A stretch of 64,000 bases of DNA from Methanosphaera sp. (GCA_017430835.1 JAFRMD010000082.1:21571-85570); one strand, 5' to 3'; shown: positions 45,641-55,590, counted from the first letter of the stretch. Numbers and translations are program-made. Notes: generated from the letters alone by a model not told the origin.

Positions 45641-46244
45641 TTTGTATCAACACTTTTGCACTTTTTTTAACCTTTTGGATAGATCCTTCATTAATTAACA
45701 TATAGTCGGCTCTTGCAATCACATTACCTATACCGAATCTTAATTCCCTATTGTCTCTTTCAACAAAATCCCGGTAATCTGAAGAATCATCACTTCTTTT
45801 ACGCCTTAACAGCCGATTAAATCTTTCTCTAGGATTTGAGTGGATAGCAATAATTTTAAAGTTTTTAAAATATCTTTTAAAGTATTTTACTTCTTGCGGA
45901 CTTCGAATACCTTCAATAATATAAACATCTTGTTCAATTTTCTTAAATTTCTTGGGCGGATTATGTTTTGTCTTTGAGTCATATATTTTCTTTACAGTAA
46001 CAGGTTTATTATTTCTCTTACGTGAATGACTGTATATTTCCTTTACACAACGGTCTGCAACAACATTGTTCCCGTATTGTTTTCTAAGATTTATTGCAGC
46101 TTCTCCGGTTGTACAATTGTTTTTTTCTGCTTCTTTACGGATAACATCTCCCATACTGATAGTATGAATTCCCTCTTTTTTGGCAAGTTTGGAAATAATG
46201 CTTTTACCGGAACCGGGAAGACCTGTAACACCATAAACTTTCAA
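45495..46244 (-). CDS. NMP/dephospho-CoA kinase-like P-loop protein with basic tail
   Basis: This 249-aa kinase-fold protein begins VYGVTGLPGSGKSIISKLA (P-loop) and has ISMGDVIRKEAEK, GEAAINLRKQYG, DVYIIEGIRSPQEVKYFK and the lid-like NRLLRRKRSDDSSDYRDF. Archaeal relatives are annotated as dephospho-CoA kinase-like or nucleotide kinases; the substrate is unproven. Two oddities are visible: a basic insert of about 30 aa after VKEIYSH (residues about 75-105), and a K/N/R-rich C-terminal tail of about 45 aa. The tail's coding sequence overlaps the UPF0201 start by 146 bases. The start is TTG at 46244, after GGGG. Confidence 0.82.
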   Translation of the reverse strand: MKVYGVTGLPGSGKSIISKLAKKEGIHTISMGDVIRKEAEKNNCTTGEAAINLRKQYGNNVVADRCVKEIYSHSRKRNNKPVTVKKIYDSKTKHNPPKKFKKIEQDVYIIEGIRSPQEVKYFKRYFKNFKIIAIHSNPRERFNRLLRRKRSDDSSDYRDFVERDNRELRFGIGNVIARADYMLINEGSIQKVKKSAKVLIQNELKPKQKFNRKPSFNKNKNKQNRKFNKGRKQYPKYNNTPNYNKQKRR

Positions 46245-46299
46245 AATAATTTCCCCTAAATTATTATTATTTACTTAGATGATATCTTTGTATGATTAA

Positions 46300-47061
46300 C
46301 TATTCAAATCTTTTTATAATATCATGTATTGCATTATCCAAGTTAACCTTATTATTGAACTTATCAATTTTGTCTAACAAAATACTTTTATCCTCATTCA
46401 TATTCTTATTAACGCTACTGATTAATTGAGGCATTACTCGTACTATATTATCCACAATTGTTACAGTAGAAGTTTGAGCCGTACGTGATAAAGGATTCAA
46501 ATCAACATTAATAATGTCCTTGTTTAATGCACATAGCTTTTCGGCACGGTCACCATCCTCAAGGGGGATGAAAATAAGGTCTGCCTTATTGATGCCTTCA
46601 ATACTGACAGGTGATCTTGGACCATTTAGGTCAGGTGTGTCAATAAAATCATCATCGTCAGTACCGAGTAATTCACTTACTCCCAAATCATTATAAACCT
46701 TTTCAATATTCTTAATTCTTTCAGGTGTACGGTAATATAAATTAATTTCAACTGGAATGTCAAGTATTTTTGATAATTGGGCAATGTCTTCGGCTACAAG
46801 AGCAGTGGTGTTACCGTTAACGCTTAAAACGGGATGTTTTCTTGTCAAAAAGTAGCAACTAGCGACGTCGATACTATTTAATGAGTTTGGAGTAGTTTTC
46901 TCGCCAATCAAATAATCAAAGGTTTCGCCACGGCCATGGGCAATCATGCCTGAATCGGCTAAAATGCCATCTTTGTGGGCTTTTACAATCTTTTCTCTAT
47001 AAACTAATGATTCATATCTGGGATGGTCTTTGTTTAACATAATATAAGATAAGTTCATCAT
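46300..47061 (-). CDS. 4-phosphopantoate-beta-alanine ligase (archaeal PPS)
   Basis: This 253-aa archaeal phosphopantothenate synthetase joins 4-phosphopantoate and beta-alanine in CoA synthesis. DUF137 signatures are HPRYESLVYREKIV, GILADSGMIAHGRGETFDYLIGEKT, VLSVNGNTTALVAEDI, LGTDDDDF, NGPRSPVSIEGINKADLIFIPLEDGDRAE, and NPLSRTAQTSTVTIVDNIVRV. Length matches. Starts at codons 1, 2 or 8 are all possible, and no ribosome-binding site decides; the conserved region begins at about codon 8. It lies upstream of the kinase-like gene, which would fit a CoA role for that kinase. Confidence 0.93.
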   Translation of the reverse strand: MMNLSYIMLNKDHPRYESLVYREKIVKAHKDGILADSGMIAHGRGETFDYLIGEKTTPNSLNSIDVASCYFLTRKHPVLSVNGNTTALVAEDIAQLSKILDIPVEINLYYRTPERIKNIEKVYNDLGVSELLGTDDDDFIDTPDLNGPRSPVSIEGINKADLIFIPLEDGDRAEKLCALNKDIINVDLNPLSRTAQTSTVTIVDNIVRVMPQLISSVNKNMNEDKSILLDKIDKFNNKVNLDNAIHDIIKRFE

Positions 47062-47217
47062 AATATTTAGAACTTATTGAAAGCATGAAATATTATTGAA
47101 CCGTAAAGTATATAGTAATATGAATGGGTGAGGATAAAATTGTTGATTTAAACTATTGTTAAAAAAAGAATAATCGGAGGATGTTAACCTCTTCATTTAG
47201 TATTTATCTTGAAATTA

Positions 47218-49275
47218 TTAAGCTAAACAATTGTATAGTTTGCTTTTAGCTACTTTGGTATCGACTATTTTAACACTGTTTACTGATTCGGTTGAATTAT
47301 TTTTGTTGTATACTTCGTATTTTGCTTTAGAATTGTTCAATACACATTTTTTGATTAATATGTTGTTTTCATTTAGACCATATTCTTGTTTAACAATGAT
47401 TTTTGCATTATTGTCTGTTATTTTTGTGTTAATGATTTTTGTTTCAGCACATAAGTCTATTAGTGAACCTTTAGTGTAAGTGTTTTCTTTAATAGTACAT
47501 TTACTTATTGATGCCTTACCTCCAGCTACTGTGAATAGTATTTGTCCCTTGTTTTTATTTATTGTTGTGTTTGTAATTGTTATCTTTGGTGTCATTACTG
47601 AAATGATTGAATCTACTCCGGAATATGCTTCTTTACTTGCCGTGTTTGTCTTACCGTTTGAATTTATTTGACAATTTTTTAGAATGATTTTTGAGGAAGG
47701 GGTGTCTTCTAATGCTTCAATTGAATTTCCGTCAAATATTGCCTTTCCGTTAAATAGTGCATCATTGTTTTTCATAATTGAATCTGTTATTGTAAGTTTT
47801 GATGTTCCTTCACTGTTTGGATATAATGATAAAACACCACCATAATAACCTGCGTTGTTTTTAATCATTTTTGAATTGTTTATGTTTATGGTAGAGTTTG
47901 CATGAGCTATTGCTCCACCACATAATGCACTGTTATCAGTCATTATGCTTTTTATAATGTCTAATTTTGAATTATATGCCATTATTGCTCCACCATAGTA
48001 ATTGTACCAGTCTTGACTTTCGTCATCAGGTGCAACGTATCCTACAGAAATTGCATAGTTTGATGTGAAATTTGTTTTTTCTATTGTTGTATCCGTATCC
48101 CTTATCAATATTGCTCCACCGGAGTTCTCAGCAAAGTTTTTGCTGAAATTTGCATACTTTGTAATAATTTTTCCTTTAAATGAATATATGGCTCCACCTT
48201 CAGGTGCATTATTTTCCGTAAATGTGGATTTTTGAATATTCAATGTTTTTTCGGAGAATATTGATCCAGCTTGTGAACTTGCATTGTTTGATGATAATTT
48301 TGAATTTTTTATTGATATTTTTCCTCTATTGTATATTGCTCCACCAATAACTGCATCATTTTTATTAAATGTACATTTTTCCACGTTCATATTTGCGTTA
48401 TTTAATATTGCTCCACCACTTTGGATGGATAATCCTTTTATTATTTTTATTCCTGTTCCGGCATATTGTGTTTGGCTATCTGCATGGTTGTTTGTGAATT
48501 TGGAATTTTTTATTGTGCTTTTTCCTTTGTAATTTATTATTGCTCCGGAATAGTCTGCACTGTTTTTATTGAATATTGTGTTTGTAATTGTCAAGGTTTT
48601 TTTATTGAATACGGGGGTGCATGTTGCTTTGTTGTTATTGAATCGGGATGATGTTATTTTCATGATTCCATAGTTGTTAATTAATGATTTGTTTGGACTA
48701 ACGTTGATTTTGTTTGATGTGAAATTGACATTGTTGATGCTTAATTTTCCTTTGTTGATTAATATGCTTGCCCTGTTTATTGATTTGAACTCAATATTTT
48801 TGATTATTACTGTATTCTTTGAGTTTATTTGCATTAATCCTTTGTTACTTTTATTGGATGTTAGTATGACTTTGTTTTTGTTAAGTGAAGTGAGGGTAAT
48901 GTTTTTATTGATTTCTGTTGCGTTCTTATTTTCAATTTTATAGATTCCTTTTTTAAATAGTATAGTATCTCCATTGTTTGAAGAGTTCAATGCTTTGTCT
49001 AGGCTTTTGTATGGGTTGTCTTTTAATCCAGTACCTTTTTTATCATCACCTGTGGTACTGATGTAAATCTTATTTTTAGAATTGTTTGCTGCTTTAACAT
49101 TTTTGTTATTAATTTTCTTAGTTATTTTTTTAATTATTTCCTTGTTTGTTATTTTTTTGGGAGTGTTAACTTTTTTTGTCGTGTCTTTTGTTGTATTTGT
49201 TGCACTTGCAATGCTTACTCCTAGTATGAATATAACAAGTAGTGAAATGATTAAAACTGTTTTTTTCTTATTCAT
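47218..49275 (-). CDS. Adhesin-like beta-helix protein
   Basis: This secreted protein of about 685 aa has a signal peptide (NKKKTVLIISLLVIFILGVSIASA), a Lys/Asn linker, then KIYISTTGDDKKGTGLKDNPYKSLDKAL, matching the module opening in the 1,487-aa adhesin. It continues with parallel beta-helix turns of the type NNASSQAGSIFSEKTLNIQKSTFTENNAPEGGAIYS. The C-terminus (STESVNSVKIVDTKVAKSKLYNCLA) shows no membrane or wall anchor. An ATG seven codons upstream (49296) has no ribosome-binding site, while AGTGAT precedes the ATG at 49275. Confidence 0.82.
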   Translation of the reverse strand: MNKKKTVLIISLLVIFILGVSIASATNTTKDTTKKVNTPKKITNKEIIKKITKKINNKNVKAANNSKNKIYISTTGDDKKGTGLKDNPYKSLDKALNSSNNGDTILFKKGIYKIENKNATEINKNITLTSLNKNKVILTSNKSNKGLMQINSKNTVIIKNIEFKSINRASILINKGKLSINNVNFTSNKINVSPNKSLINNYGIMKITSSRFNNNKATCTPVFNKKTLTITNTIFNKNSADYSGAIINYKGKSTIKNSKFTNNHADSQTQYAGTGIKIIKGLSIQSGGAILNNANMNVEKCTFNKNDAVIGGAIYNRGKISIKNSKLSSNNASSQAGSIFSEKTLNIQKSTFTENNAPEGGAIYSFKGKIITKYANFSKNFAENSGGAILIRDTDTTIEKTNFTSNYAISVGYVAPDDESQDWYNYYGGAIMAYNSKLDIIKSIMTDNSALCGGAIAHANSTININNSKMIKNNAGYYGGVLSLYPNSEGTSKLTITDSIMKNNDALFNGKAIFDGNSIEALEDTPSSKIILKNCQINSNGKTNTASKEAYSGVDSIISVMTPKITITNTTINKNKGQILFTVAGGKASISKCTIKENTYTKGSLIDLCAETKIINTKITDNNAKIIVKQEYGLNENNILIKKCVLNNSKAKYEVYNKNNSTESVNSVKIVDTKVAKSKLYNCLA

Positions 49276-49475
49276 ATTATCACTATCAAATTTCATATTT
49301 TAATATGATTAATTTTAACCATATTATATTAAATATTATGATTTAATGTGTTATTTAAGAATTTTGGATATTTTAGGGTAAAAGTAGTTTTAAATAATTT
49401 TTCTAAAAATTAAGATTTGAAAATAGTTTTTAAGTTTAATAAAAAGGGGGTTAAGAAGAAGTTTTTGGACGAGAA

Positions 49476-50804
49476 TTATCTTCTTTTTTCTGCTTCTTCT
49501 CGAGCAATGGTTTTTCTTCCTTTTTTCTTGTTCCTTTTGGATTTGGAAGAAGCTTTTCTTTGTGCTCTCATTTCTTCTTTTGGATTTTTTATAAGGAATG
49601 TTTCCATGTAATCAGCGAATACTGGTCTTGTAATAAATATACCGACTAATACACCAACTACTGTTGTTACTGCAAAACCTGTTAGCATACCAATACCTGT
49701 TGCACCACGAGCAAATCCTATGTATGCTAATGGAAGCATTGCTGCTATAAGTGTTCCTGCTGATGCATATACGATGAAGAATGCATCTTTTATTCTTGTT
49801 TTCACAATATTTTTACGGTCACTTCTGTCACGTCTTGCAAGTACTTCGTCTGTCATTACGATTTGGTCGTCTACACCTGTACCAATGGATGCAATTATAC
49901 CCGCAATTGCAGATAAATCCAAGTTCCAATGGACAATTGAAGCAAATCCTAGAATAATTACAAGTTCTGAGAGACTTGTAAATACGATTGGAATTACTAA
50001 TGATGGTGATTTGTATTTTATGGATACAATCACTACTATTGCTAGAAGTGCAAGTATTCCTGCTATAAGTGATCCGGTTTCAAATTGTGAACCTAATTCT
50101 GCTGATACACTGTTTACTCCACTAATTTGTAGTTTTACAGGTAATGCACCAGATTCAAGTACTGTATGAATCTCTGTGGCTTGTGTTTGTGCTTGTTCCT
50201 TGGTTTGTTCTCCTCCTGATACTTCTATATCAGTTGATCCAACACCATTTGCAAGTCCTGCATCTAGTTGTGGTGAGGAGATAAGTTTGTCGTCAAGGTA
50301 CATGTCAACAGTAGCACCTGCTTGTCCTTTTGCTACTTCAGCAAATTTGTTTGCAGCTGTTGTTGATACACTGAACGGTACTTTCCATCTTGTACCTGTT
50401 ACTTCTGCAGCTGATACGGTATTAATGTCTGCTCCTGTAAGAGCTGTTTTGTTGTTTATTTTAGCTTCGAATTTACCTGGCGTACTTATAATTCTTTCAA
50501 CTTCTTCTGGTCGCACACCCGCTATTTCTACAATAACGTCTTGATCTCCACTTTGTCTTACTTGAACGTCACTAATACCGAAGGCATTTAACCTTTTATC
50601 CAGTACAGCGGTTACAGTATTCATTGTTTCTTGATCTACTGGTTTTTCAAGATGTAATTGTATCATTGAACCTCCAGCAAGGTCAAGACCTTCCTGTAAT
50701 CCGAATACTGCTATTGATGCAATACTTGCTATAAGTAATACTGCTAGTATTATAGTTCTTGGTCGTTTTAAAAACTGTTTGGTGGCTTGTTTAATTGTGA
50801 CCAC
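49476..50804 (-). CDS. secD: Protein-export membrane protein SecD
   Basis: This 442-aa archaeal SecD assists Sec translocation using the proton gradient. It has one N-terminal helix, then [22 protein letters not shown] (the D1 motif), the extracytoplasmic P1 region with [20 protein letters not shown], and five C-terminal helices holding [20 protein letters not shown] and [26 protein letters not shown] motifs. The tail is strongly basic. The frame's first start is GTG at 50804, but this lies inside GAGGTGG, the apparent ribosome-binding site. ATT at 50795 stands at the right distance instead, so the exact start is open. It overlaps secF by 14 bases. Confidence 0.95.
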   Translation of the reverse strand: MVTIKQATKQFLKRPRTIILAVLLIASIASIAVFGLQEGLDLAGGSMIQLHLEKPVDQETMNTVTAVLDKRLNAFGISDVQVRQSGDQDVIVEIAGVRPEEVERIISTPGKFEAKINNKTALTGADINTVSAAEVTGTRWKVPFSVSTTAANKFAEVAKGQAGATVDMYLDDKLISSPQLDAGLANGVGSTDIEVSGGEQTKEQAQTQATEIHTVLESGALPVKLQISGVNSVSAELGSQFETGSLIAGILALLAIVVIVSIKYKSPSLVIPIVFTSLSELVIILGFASIVHWNLDLSAIAGIIASIGTGVDDQIVMTDEVLARRDRSDRKNIVKTRIKDAFFIVYASAGTLIAAMLPLAYIGFARGATGIGMLTGFAVTTVVGVLVGIFITRPVFADYMETFLIKNPKEEMRAQRKASSKSKRNKKKGRKTIAREEAEKRR

Positions 50805-51642
50805 CTCTTTCCATGTGCCATTTAAGTATTCCTAAGTTCATAAGCCATGTGGATAATAAATCTGATAGTAATCCCATGATGAGTACGGCTGATATGTCTG
50901 CTAATACTTGAGCTGATGGAATAAATATTTTAACAACAATAAATAATACAATCATTGATGCTAATGCAGATATTGTGAGAGTTAAACCTGTTCTACATGC
51001 ACCTTCTGCACGTTCGTTAAGATCTCCCATTTTACGTTTAAGTAAACGTGTTGTAAGAAGAATATCTGTATCTACTCCATACCCTATAAGCATCAGTAAT
51101 GCACCTACACTTGCAATAGATAATGGTATGTTGAACAAGGACATACTACCTACTGCAATAGAAATGTTACATACTGCCGATAGGATAATAGCTAGTGATG
51201 GAACAGGGTCTCTGAATACAAAGAATACTGTTGCAGCCATGAATATAAATGCAAATAGTAATGCGTATATGATTTGACCCATTGCTGCTTCACTAAGTAA
51301 TGCTCCAACACTTCTGAAACTCAAAATATTAAATTGGTTACTGAATAGTTCAGTAAACTTACTTTGATCAACATCTCCAGAAATGGTGACTGTAGCTGTA
51401 TTTCCTGATAAGGAAGTATCTACTTCATTTATTCCAAGTTTGCTGGAGATTGTATTTGAAATTTCAGATTCAGACATAGGCTGTTTTAATTCTAGTGTTA
51501 CTAATGTACCACCCTTTAAATCTACTCCTTCATTAAGTCCATAGATTCCAAGGTAAGCTAAAGATAAAATCATTAGTATGATTGGAATTAAAATCAGAGG
51601 CTTATGAGATCTTTTGGTAATATATTCTATAACATTTACCAT
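50791..51642 (-). CDS. secF: Protein-export membrane protein SecF
   Basis: This 283-aa partner of SecD has the same RND-like fold: a first helix, [22 protein letters not shown], the short periplasmic-type domain, then five helices with [27 protein letters not shown] (the conserved D-D/E motif) and [27 protein letters not shown] lies before the ATG. The secF-secD order with overlapping ends is the archaeal arrangement, the reverse of E. coli. The last codons of secF double as the ribosome-binding site for secD. Confidence 0.96.
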   Translation of the reverse strand: MVNVIEYITKRSHKPLILIPIILMILSLAYLGIYGLNEGVDLKGGTLVTLELKQPMSESEISNTISSKLGINEVDTSLSGNTATVTISGDVDQSKFTELFSNQFNILSFRSVGALLSEAAMGQIIYALLFAFIFMAATVFFVFRDPVPSLAIILSAVCNISIAVGSMSLFNIPLSIASVGALLMLIGYGVDTDILLTTRLLKRKMGDLNERAEGACRTGLTLTISALASMIVLFIVVKIFIPSAQVLADISAVLIMGLLSDLLSTWLMNLGILKWHMERGGHN

Positions 51643-51809
51643 CTCATATTCTCCTATGAATTTTATGCAAAGGCATAAAAAATTTCATTATTTTATTATA
51701 AATTAAATTATATAATTAAAAGTATATAAAATTTAATATATTATTAATCAAATTCTATTTATTAATCAAAAAAAGCAATTAAGGGGTTGAATTTTTTTAT
51801 TATATAATA

Positions 51810-52298
51810 TTATGTGTATAAATCTAAATCTAACTCTTTTAAAACTTTTAAAGTGTTTATTTTTAATTCATCATCACTTTTGTTTCCAATTTTAATAATA
51901 AATGAGTTTAGAATGTAAGCATTTTTTTCTTCAATTTTCTTTTTCATACGATTCAAGACATCATATCCATGTCTAGAAGTTGAAGTTGTGTATATGATGA
52001 TGTTTTTGTTTTTAAAATCACAATTATCTATAATGGTTGAAATTGCAGGGGATATTTTACCACTGTTTGAAGGACTACCGATTAATATTAAATCATAGTC
52101 ACTAAAATCTATATATGGGGGTTCGATTTCTATTTTAGTATCATAACCGGTGAAAGTTTTTTTTATACTATCTATGATTCCTTCATCGTTTTTATTTAAG
52201 TCTTTAACTTCAATAAGTTCGCTGTTGCTTTTTTGAGCAATAATTTTTGAAACGAACTTCATCTTTTTACCAATCGAATAAACGATTATAGCAGTCAT
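51810..52298 (-). CDS. Flavodoxin-like protein (tandem copy A)
   Basis: This 162-aa flavodoxin-fold protein is the last of three consecutive paralogues. It keeps strand 1 (TAIIVYSIGKKMKFVSKIIAQ), although the FMN phosphate loop T/S-x-T-x-x-T is weak here. It has the middle strand DYDLILIGSPSNSGKISPAISTIID and the C-terminal IIIYTTSTSRHG. Because the phosphate loop is degenerate (SIGKKMKF), it may bind FMN poorly. Flavodoxins replace ferredoxin as low-potential electron carriers. GGAG precedes the ATG, and the next copy ends 21 bases upstream. Confidence 0.8.
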   Translation of the reverse strand: MTAIIVYSIGKKMKFVSKIIAQKSNSELIEVKDLNKNDEGIIDSIKKTFTGYDTKIEIEPPYIDFSDYDLILIGSPSNSGKISPAISTIIDNCDFKNKNIIIYTTSTSRHGYDVLNRMKKKIEEKNAYILNSFIIKIGNKSDDELKINTLKVLKELDLDLYT

Positions 52299-52319
52299 AC
52301 TTTACTCCAAATAATTATT

Positions 52320-52787
52320 TCATGTTAATACTATATCTTTTAATGCAGTTCTTGTTAATTCACAAATGTCTTCTTTAGAACATTTTGTTGTTATTGTGAA
52401 TCCATGGATAACATTTCCATTATTTTTTCTTACTAGTTTTGCCATTCTTTGCATAGCAATGGATCCACCAACTTCTCTCATAGTGTTAAATAGTACTATG
52501 TTTTTATTTTTGAAGTCGATGTTATCTATAATTTTCTTTATTGCTGGAGTAATACTTCCTAACCAAACAGGTGTACCAATGAATATGGTTTCATAATAAT
52601 CAATATCAATCTTTTTTGGAGAAATGCTTGCTGAATCAAGAAGGCTAGTAAATATGTATTCGGTTGTTGATCTGTTTATCGTATAATCAGTTACTTCTCT
52701 TACATGTGCTCCCAGTTCCTGTTTAATAGTTTTTGCTACCAATTCTGTATTTCCTGATTTTGAATAATATATTACTAAACTTCTCAT
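52320..52787 (-). CDS. Flavodoxin-family protein (tandem copy B)
   Basis: This flavodoxin of about 155 aa keeps the full FMN phosphate loop YYSKSGNTELVAKTI. It also has the flavin-side loop YETIFIGTPVWLGSITPAIKKIIDNID and the strand NIVLFNTMREVGGS. It most resembles the long-chain-less bacterial and archaeal flavodoxins used as electron carriers. Two ATGs are adjacent (52790 and 52787); the second sits 7 bases after the AGTGAT-type ribosome-binding site. It is the middle gene of three tandem paralogues. Confidence 0.88.
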   Translation of the reverse strand: MRSLVIYYSKSGNTELVAKTIKQELGAHVREVTDYTINRSTTEYIFTSLLDSASISPKKIDIDYYETIFIGTPVWLGSITPAIKKIIDNIDFKNKNIVLFNTMREVGGSIAMQRMAKLVRKNNGNVIHGFTITTKCSKEDICELTRTALKDIVLT

Positions 52788-53036
52788 CATATCACTTAAA
52801 GATTATTTTTTTACTCTAATTATCCTTTTTGGAAAAAGAATTATATTAATGTTATTAATTTTCTTATAACGCTTTCAACATCCTTTGTTTTTTTCAATAA
52901 AATTTGATAAAATTTTAAAAAAAGTTTTATTTCCTGACGTTGTAATGTTGAAATATTAAATAATTTAATCATTGTCAAAAATATTGGTTCTTTAAAAGAA
53001 AAAAAGTTGGGGGATAGTCAAGTAGGAAAATGCGTT

Positions 53037-53495
53037 TTAATTATTCAAAGCATCAAGAGTTAATTCTTTAATATTATCTTTTCTTGTTATGATTGCAAAT
53101 GATTTTTCTACATTTCCACCTTTGTCTTTAATCATGTTATTCAAAATTTCAATTGTTGCATCCGCACCACTTCCCATCATTGTTGCGAAGGTTACAACAT
53201 TAGTATTGGTAAAATCATTTTCTTCAATAAACTTAATTATTGCAGGTGTTGGTTTTGAAGCCCAAACAGGAGTTCCAATATATATTGTATCATAGGAACT
53301 TAAATCTTTTGTTTCATATTCAATTTCAGTTTTTTTATTTCTAACTGAATCTATAGCACTTGTAAGGTATTTTATTATTCCATTACGTTTGGTTTTATCT
53401 TTTATTTGAAGGATATCCGTATTCTTTTCTTCCTTAATTGTTTTAGCAATTTCTTCTGTTTTATTTGTTCTAGTATAATATACAACTAAATCCAT
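53037..53495 (-). CDS. Flavodoxin-family protein (tandem copy C)
   Basis: This flavodoxin of about 152 aa has the phosphate loop VVYYTRTNKTEEIAKTI, the flavin loop SYDTIYIGTPVWASKPTPAIIKFIEEND and the strand NVVTFATMMGSGADATIEI. The upstream GTG (53504) belongs to the AAGTGATT ribosome-binding region, so ATG at 53495 is used. It is separated from copy B by about 250 AT-rich bases, so it may have its own promoter. Conserved features are strongest in copies B and C. Confidence 0.88.
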   Translation of the reverse strand: MDLVVYYTRTNKTEEIAKTIKEEKNTDILQIKDKTKRNGIIKYLTSAIDSVRNKKTEIEYETKDLSSYDTIYIGTPVWASKPTPAIIKFIEENDFTNTNVVTFATMMGSGADATIEILNNMIKDKGGNVEKSFAIITRKDNIKELTLDALNN

Positions 53496-53620
53496 TATAA
53501 TCACTTAAAGTAACTTTATTTATTTACTAATATTAAAAACTAATGGTATTTATACTTTTCTTAAATAATCAAAAAAGGAATAAAAGTTTGGAGGAGATAA
53601 GTAAAAAAAATATTTAATGT

Positions 53621-54649
53621 CTAAGGATACAATCCAACATCTTTAAGGCCCATTCTTTCATCAAAACCAAACATAATATTCATGTTTTGGACAGCCTGAC
53701 CAGAAGCACCTTTAACAAGATTGTCTATAGCAGAAACAACTACAAGCTGGTCTTCATCATCAACACTAATTCCACCAATTTGACAATAATTAGAACCACG
53801 AACACTAGCAAGAAGAGGAACATTGTTATCCTCTAAGACTTTAACAAAAGGTTCATCCTTATAATAGTCACGATATAAATTATAAACATCACAAGCTGAC
53901 ACATCACTTTTAAGAAGAACACTGTGATTTGTTGTGATAATACCACGAATAACAGGTACAAGATGAGGCGTAAATGAAACTTTCACATCATGTGAACCAA
54001 AATTTCTAAGCTGTTCCCTTATTTCAGGTGTGTGTCTGTGATTGGTAATAGAATAAGGTTTAACGTTATCAGAACAGGTAGGATAATGGGAACTACCACT
54101 AGGATTTACACCAGCACCACTAACACCACTTTTACTGTCTAAGATAATTCTGTCGACAAGCTGCTCTTCAACTATTGGAAGACTAGAGAGAATTCCACCA
54201 GTAACAAAACAGCCCGGATTTGCAATAAGGTCTGCATCCTTAATCAATTCACGATTAAATTCAGGTGCACCGAAGACAGCTTCAAGTTCAGGATGCAAGT
54301 GTTCCATATGATACCATTTTTCATATGTTTTAATATCCTTGAATCTGAAGTCTCCACTAAGATCAATGACACGAGAACCGTTATTCAGATATTCTGGTAC
54401 AAGTTTCATTGAAGCTCCATGAGGAAGAGCACTAAAAACTAAATCTGCATCGATATCCTTAGTTTCAGGATTCGAAAACTCTAAATTAACTCCTTCAAGG
54501 TTAGGATGAAGGTAGCTTACAGGTTGTCCCTCATTTTTTCGACTTGTAACATACTTAATATTCACGTTTTCATGTTTTAAAAGTAATCTGATTAATTCTC
54601 CACCAGTATAACCACTGGCTCCAATTATTGCAACATCTATTTTGCTCAT
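53621..54649 (-). CDS. argC: N-acetyl-gamma-glutamyl-phosphate reductase
   Basis: This 342-aa NADPH-dependent enzyme is arginine-pathway step 3. It has the Rossmann start IIGASGYTGGELIRLLLKHENV, the catalytic cysteine in ANPGCFVTGGILS, DSKSGVSGAGVNPSGSSHYP, the catalytic His region FTPHLVPVIRG, and the C-terminal DNLVKGASGQAVQNMNIMFG. GGAG lies before the ATG. It is the last gene of a minus-strand run argJ, argB, RNase HIII-like, argC. Confidence 0.97.
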   Translation of the reverse strand: MSKIDVAIIGASGYTGGELIRLLLKHENVNIKYVTSRKNEGQPVSYLHPNLEGVNLEFSNPETKDIDADLVFSALPHGASMKLVPEYLNNGSRVIDLSGDFRFKDIKTYEKWYHMEHLHPELEAVFGAPEFNRELIKDADLIANPGCFVTGGILSSLPIVEEQLVDRIILDSKSGVSGAGVNPSGSSHYPTCSDNVKPYSITNHRHTPEIREQLRNFGSHDVKVSFTPHLVPVIRGIITTNHSVLLKSDVSACDVYNLYRDYYKDEPFVKVLEDNNVPLLASVRGSNYCQIGGISVDDEDQLVVVSAIDNLVKGASGQAVQNMNIMFGFDERMGLKDVGLYP

Positions 54650-54663
54650 AATCTTTTCTCCTA

Positions 54664-55590
54664 TTATTTATAGTAATAACAACTTACGTTTTTAAAGTGT
54701 AACTTAGCAACTTTATCTAAAATTTCATAATCAATATATTTAGGCTTTGTTTTTCTAAGGTTAATATTATATTTTTCTTCAATCTCTTTTAAGCTTTTTT
54801 CAAAATGGTACTTTGCAATGATACTGCTGGTAGCAACGGGTGTAAAACGTTCACCATTTGATTCCTGTATAACTTTTATCCTATCATTCAAATCAAGGTA
54901 GGAATCCATTTTTTTCTTGTCGAATTTATCAATTACTATCAGGATATCATTGGAATCAATTTTTTCTACAAGATTGTTAATTGCTTTACTATGCAGATAA
55001 GCTAGAAGATGATTAAGATTTTTTCCTTCATTCCTAAATTTTTTATAAAGCTTATTGTAACTGAAAGGTTTTAAAACTAGTGTTTCATGAGATATTCCTA
55101 ATTCTTCTATCTTTTCGTATAGTTTCAATATTTGTTTTCTGTTTAATTTTTTACTGTCAGTTACGCCAATTTCTCTAAGTTTGATATTTTCGCTATGTGA
55201 TGTAGATACGGCAGTGACAACAAGAGGTCCATACCACTCACCTTTACCAGTTTCATCAGAGCCAACAGTAAAATCATAGTAATTGATAATACTCTTATTA
55301 TTTTGACTGTATCTTTTATTATTTTTATACTGGTTCTTCTTCCCATAATGTTTATTTTTCTTATGAAACTTTCGAGAAGAATTCGATTTATTTTTGATAA
55401 ATTTATTTAAATATTCTAATGTTTCATGATTATCATTATAAACAAGCTTTTTAGTAGTGTATAATATGAAAACAATCTTTCCATCCTTAATACGAACAAG
55501 TTCATACTGGTGTGGTGTTTCATGTTTCAAATTCTTTGTAACTTCTTTAAATTTTTCAATTTGTGAATTTGTTAATTCAATGGATTTCAT
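54664..55590 (-). CDS. rnhC: Ribonuclease HIII-like protein
   Basis: This 308-aa type 2 RNase H would cut RNA in RNA-DNA hybrids. The N-terminal part (residues 1-85), ending in a basic stretch, corresponds to the TBP-like substrate-binding domain of RNase HIII (HETPHQYELVRIKDGKIVFILYTTKK). The catalytic domain follows: YDFTVGSDETGKGEWYGPLVVTAV (Asp-Glu pair), TDSKKLNRKQIL, ILIVIDKFDKKKMDSY, and the late ATSSIIAKYHFEKSLKEIE. Most archaea use only RNase HII, so the HIII form here may come from a bacterium. It sits 14 bases before argC, among arginine genes. Confidence 0.85.
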   Translation of the reverse strand: MKSIELTNSQIEKFKEVTKNLKHETPHQYELVRIKDGKIVFILYTTKKLVYNDNHETLEYLNKFIKNKSNSSRKFHKKNKHYGKKNQYKNNKRYSQNNKSIINYYDFTVGSDETGKGEWYGPLVVTAVSTSHSENIKLREIGVTDSKKLNRKQILKLYEKIEELGISHETLVLKPFSYNKLYKKFRNEGKNLNHLLAYLHSKAINNLVEKIDSNDILIVIDKFDKKKMDSYLDLNDRIKVIQESNGERFTPVATSSIIAKYHFEKSLKEIEEKYNINLRKTKPKYIDYEILDKVAKLHFKNVSCYYYK

